A stretch of 64,000 nucleotides of DNA from Dugong dugon. Lineage: Eukaryota; Chordata; Mammalia; Sirenia; Dugongidae. Where the stretch lies: contig CM057475.1 of the NCBI GenBank assembly GCA_030035585.1, positions 6,085,501 to 6,149,500 of the forward strand, written 5' to 3'. The first letter of the stretch is position 1. The number at the start of each line of letters is the position of its first letter. Shown in pieces: positions 61,636 to 64,000 of this stretch. Both the position numbers and the translations under genes were made by a program. Under the pieces are notes generated by a model. The model was not told where the DNA came from and did not search any database. It saw only the letters and a program-made list of their open reading frames with translations.

Positions 61636-64000
61636 GGTTCCAGAGCATGCTTCTAACCCTCATAAACAAGGCTTTGATGATTGATGAGGGAATGAGGGTG
61701 ACTCCGTAGCTCAGGAGACCATAGGGGGATGGGAAGGTGGCCCCTGACCAGAGTGGCTCCCAGTGCCCCACCTGTCCTCCCCTCCCCCACTGCACGTAGG
61801 GGTCCATCTTCAGCTGCAGGGGGGCCCCTGCCCAGAGTGCGCTCTGCCCCTCCAAGGGTAATGGGCAGTTAGCTGCTCACTGGACCTCCCTGTGTTGACA
61901 TGAGGGGTATCAGGATCCCCTCCTCATCCTTGATCTGTGTTCAAGGGGCAAAGCTGGGACCAGGACAGTGGAACCGGAGGGGCTGCCAGCAAAGCAGGGA
62001 TCTCCCAAGGGCTGGCGGATGAGTGGGGAGCAGACCACAGGACAGTGGCTCTCCTGATCACTACCGGTGATGGGCTATGCTCTGCGTACATCATCTAGGA
62101 CCCCTCCAGTCAACACCAGCCAGGCAGCACTGTGTCCCCAGTACCCCACTGCGGCTGGTTTAGGAGGAGGCTACACCCAAGTGGGTGCACTCACATGTGG
62201 AGAAGTGAGTTCTGGCGTCCTCACCCTCTTCCCAAGGCACAGAGATGTCACAGCACAGCTGGTGTGCCGTGGTGCCTGGGGTGGCCATACTGACAGAATG
62301 ACAAGAGCTCTGAAAGGACCTCTCCATGAGGTGAGACCTTGAGGTGTCCAGGTGCCCTTGGGAGCAGCTGGGACAGGGCCTTCACTTTGACTTGAAGAGC
62401 TGGACCCCTTGGAGCATAGGCAGGTGGCTGTGGAACCTCCCTGCTGGACCCAACTCTGGCCACGTCCACCAAGTTGTACAGTGACCCCCAATTCAGGTTA
62501 TCCAAGGGAGAGGGCAGTTTCCTGAAAAATTCTCCAAGTGGTAGAGGGGATGTGATGTGGGACTTCGTGACCTAAGAGGTAAATGCAGGTGTGGGCCCCG
62601 TCTCCCTACGGGTGTGAAGAGCAGCCCCATGGACGCAGGCAGCCAGGCAGCTGGAGATGGTGCTTGGACAAAGTCAACCCGGCATTAGACTCAGCTGAAA
62701 CATGATCCACTTTGCGTATCAAGACAAATAACAAGAGCACTGTTTCCCCACTAATTAAAATGCTATTGATTCGCTTCCTTTAAAGCTAGTTTCAAACTAA
62801 TTCTTGATGACACATGCAAGTGAATCCCTCTTATGAACTGAGCCTGTCTCCCCTGGGCGCCAAGGTCCCGGAAGGGGGTGCTTTAGCCCTCCGCGAGTCC
62901 TGGTTCCCACGGGAGCTGCCCGGAGACCTGTGGGCTGCTGAACGGCAGAGTGATGAGAGGCCAGCTGCTATCTCCTCACTTGAACTTCTCAGATGCCATC
63001 TGGCAGAGTCGGCATGACTTGGAACGTTCTTTTCAGCTGAGCCCAGATACTGAGCAGATTCCAGACTCAACGCTGGTGGAGTGGTTAGTCTGCACAGTTG
63101 GTTAGCTCAGAAAGCCTCCATCCCTTCCCCTGGTGACTGGAGGGAGGGAGGACCAGCAGGGCCAGGCCATCACTGGTGAGGCTCCTCTAGAGGCTCCAGA
63201 GGGGACCCGGCTCTAGGCCCAGTTGGAGGGCTACCAGAAAAGACCTTCTCACTCATGTTGGGAGAGAGCTCCCCCAGCTGGGCCTCTCCTTCTCCGTCAG
63301 ACCAGCCAGCTGCAGACGGGTAGGTGGGAAGGAGAGGCACCTGGTCCAGGACTGGGGGCACTTGCAAAGGGAAGGGAGAAGAAGAGACCCCTTTCCTGGG
63401 GGCAGGTCCTGGGGGTAGGGGGTGGAGGCCTGTAGGAAGGCTGGCAGGGAGGCACCCTGAGTGGTGCTGTGGGGGTGAGGCAGGTGCTTCAGGTGGGAAT
63501 CTGGGGGAGGGGCCGAGGGAGGCGGTAGGGCACCAAGGTGCGGTGCCCGGGAACTGGAGGGAGGGCGTGCAGGGCTTGGGGACTCCAACTGGCTCTCCGC
63601 AGCTGATGTGAAGGGGTCAATATAAGAATTCCCATGTTTGGGAATTTTCTTAAGGATGCAGTTGCAGATGCAGAATTATTGGTCCAGAAGGTAGGGCCAT
63701 TTTCATACCTCTTGAGGCACAATTCTAATGCCTCCCCAAAAGGATGCGGCCAGCATTCGCTCTCCCCAGCTGTGAAAGGCACCACTTTCACCTCAGCTCC
63801 CAATGTCTTTGCCTTAAAAAACTGGATGAACCCCTGAAACTATTGCCCTGGTATAATCTTTAAACCTTAAACCAAAAATATCCCCTGAAGTCAGTTTAAA
63901 ACCAGATAATAGTTTAGCTTAACTACTAAAGAGTGCCTGCTGTGAGCAGGATGCGCTTTTACAGTCTATCTATATGGGATCAAATTGACAACAACAACTC

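Larger units (their letters stand above)
60169..64000. other. Mostly unique intergenic DNA upstream of the cholinergic locus
   Basis: No supported gene. MIR-like stretches lie at 60385-60590 and 61480-61635. An AT-rich motif cluster lies at 62740-62820. Open frames (60964-61392, 61144-61332, 63253-63588 and others) have no recognisable domain or codon signal. Confidence 0.5.

Overview
The window is mammalian nuclear DNA, almost certainly from an afrotherian and most likely an elephant. The evidence is a dense population of afrotherian tRNA-headed SINEs that share their tail with BovB-like RTE retroposons, together with L1, ERVL-MaLR LTRs, L2/CR1 remnants and MIR. Codon-level matches to placental ChAT and VAChT are near-perfect. 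I cannot exclude another paenungulate (manatee, dugong, hyrax).

The genic core is the cholinergic gene locus, transcribed on the minus strand (right to left). SLC18A3 (vesicular acetylcholine transporter) is a single uninterrupted coding exon at 37037-38635. It is nested in the 5' part of CHAT (choline acetyltransferase), whose first six common coding exons lie at 32768-32849, 28321-28512, 27418-27536, 25753-25806, 22404-22584 and 20335-20512. All splice phases agree, and together they encode residues 1-263 of about 640. The remaining CHAT exons must lie left of the window: the last visible intron is at least 20 kb and is filled with nested retroelements. An alternative M-type N-terminal exon is visible at 34992-35191 and splices in frame to the first common exon. 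A candidate R-exon donor sits at 40107, and a strong RE1/NRSE (REST) site sits at 42014-42034, upstream of everything. The two genes act together: ChAT makes acetylcholine in the cytosol and VAChT loads it into synaptic vesicles, under shared upstream control.

Layout. 1-18.7 kb: a retroelement graveyard (L1, RTE, SINE, LTR, Tigger and L2 nested in one another), with short unique intervals. 18.7-33 kb: CHAT exons and introns. 33.7-39.5 kb: two GC-rich, CpG-island-like regions (M exon; VAChT and its promoter). 39.5-42.1 kb: unique upstream regulatory DNA with the RE1. 42.1-48.6 kb: SINE, RTE and old L1 copies. 48.6-60.2 kb: one MaLR retroelement (LTR-internal-LTR) whose 3' LTR was entered by an almost complete 8.4 kb L1. 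60.2-64 kb: mostly unique intergenic DNA.

I see no CRISPR, operon, phage or other prokaryotic system, and no clearly new protein-coding gene. The most notable items are the RE1, the M-exon reading frame, the datable nested insertions with target-site duplications, the tandem monomers in the L1 5' UTR, and the composite tRNA-Gly/RTE SINE.
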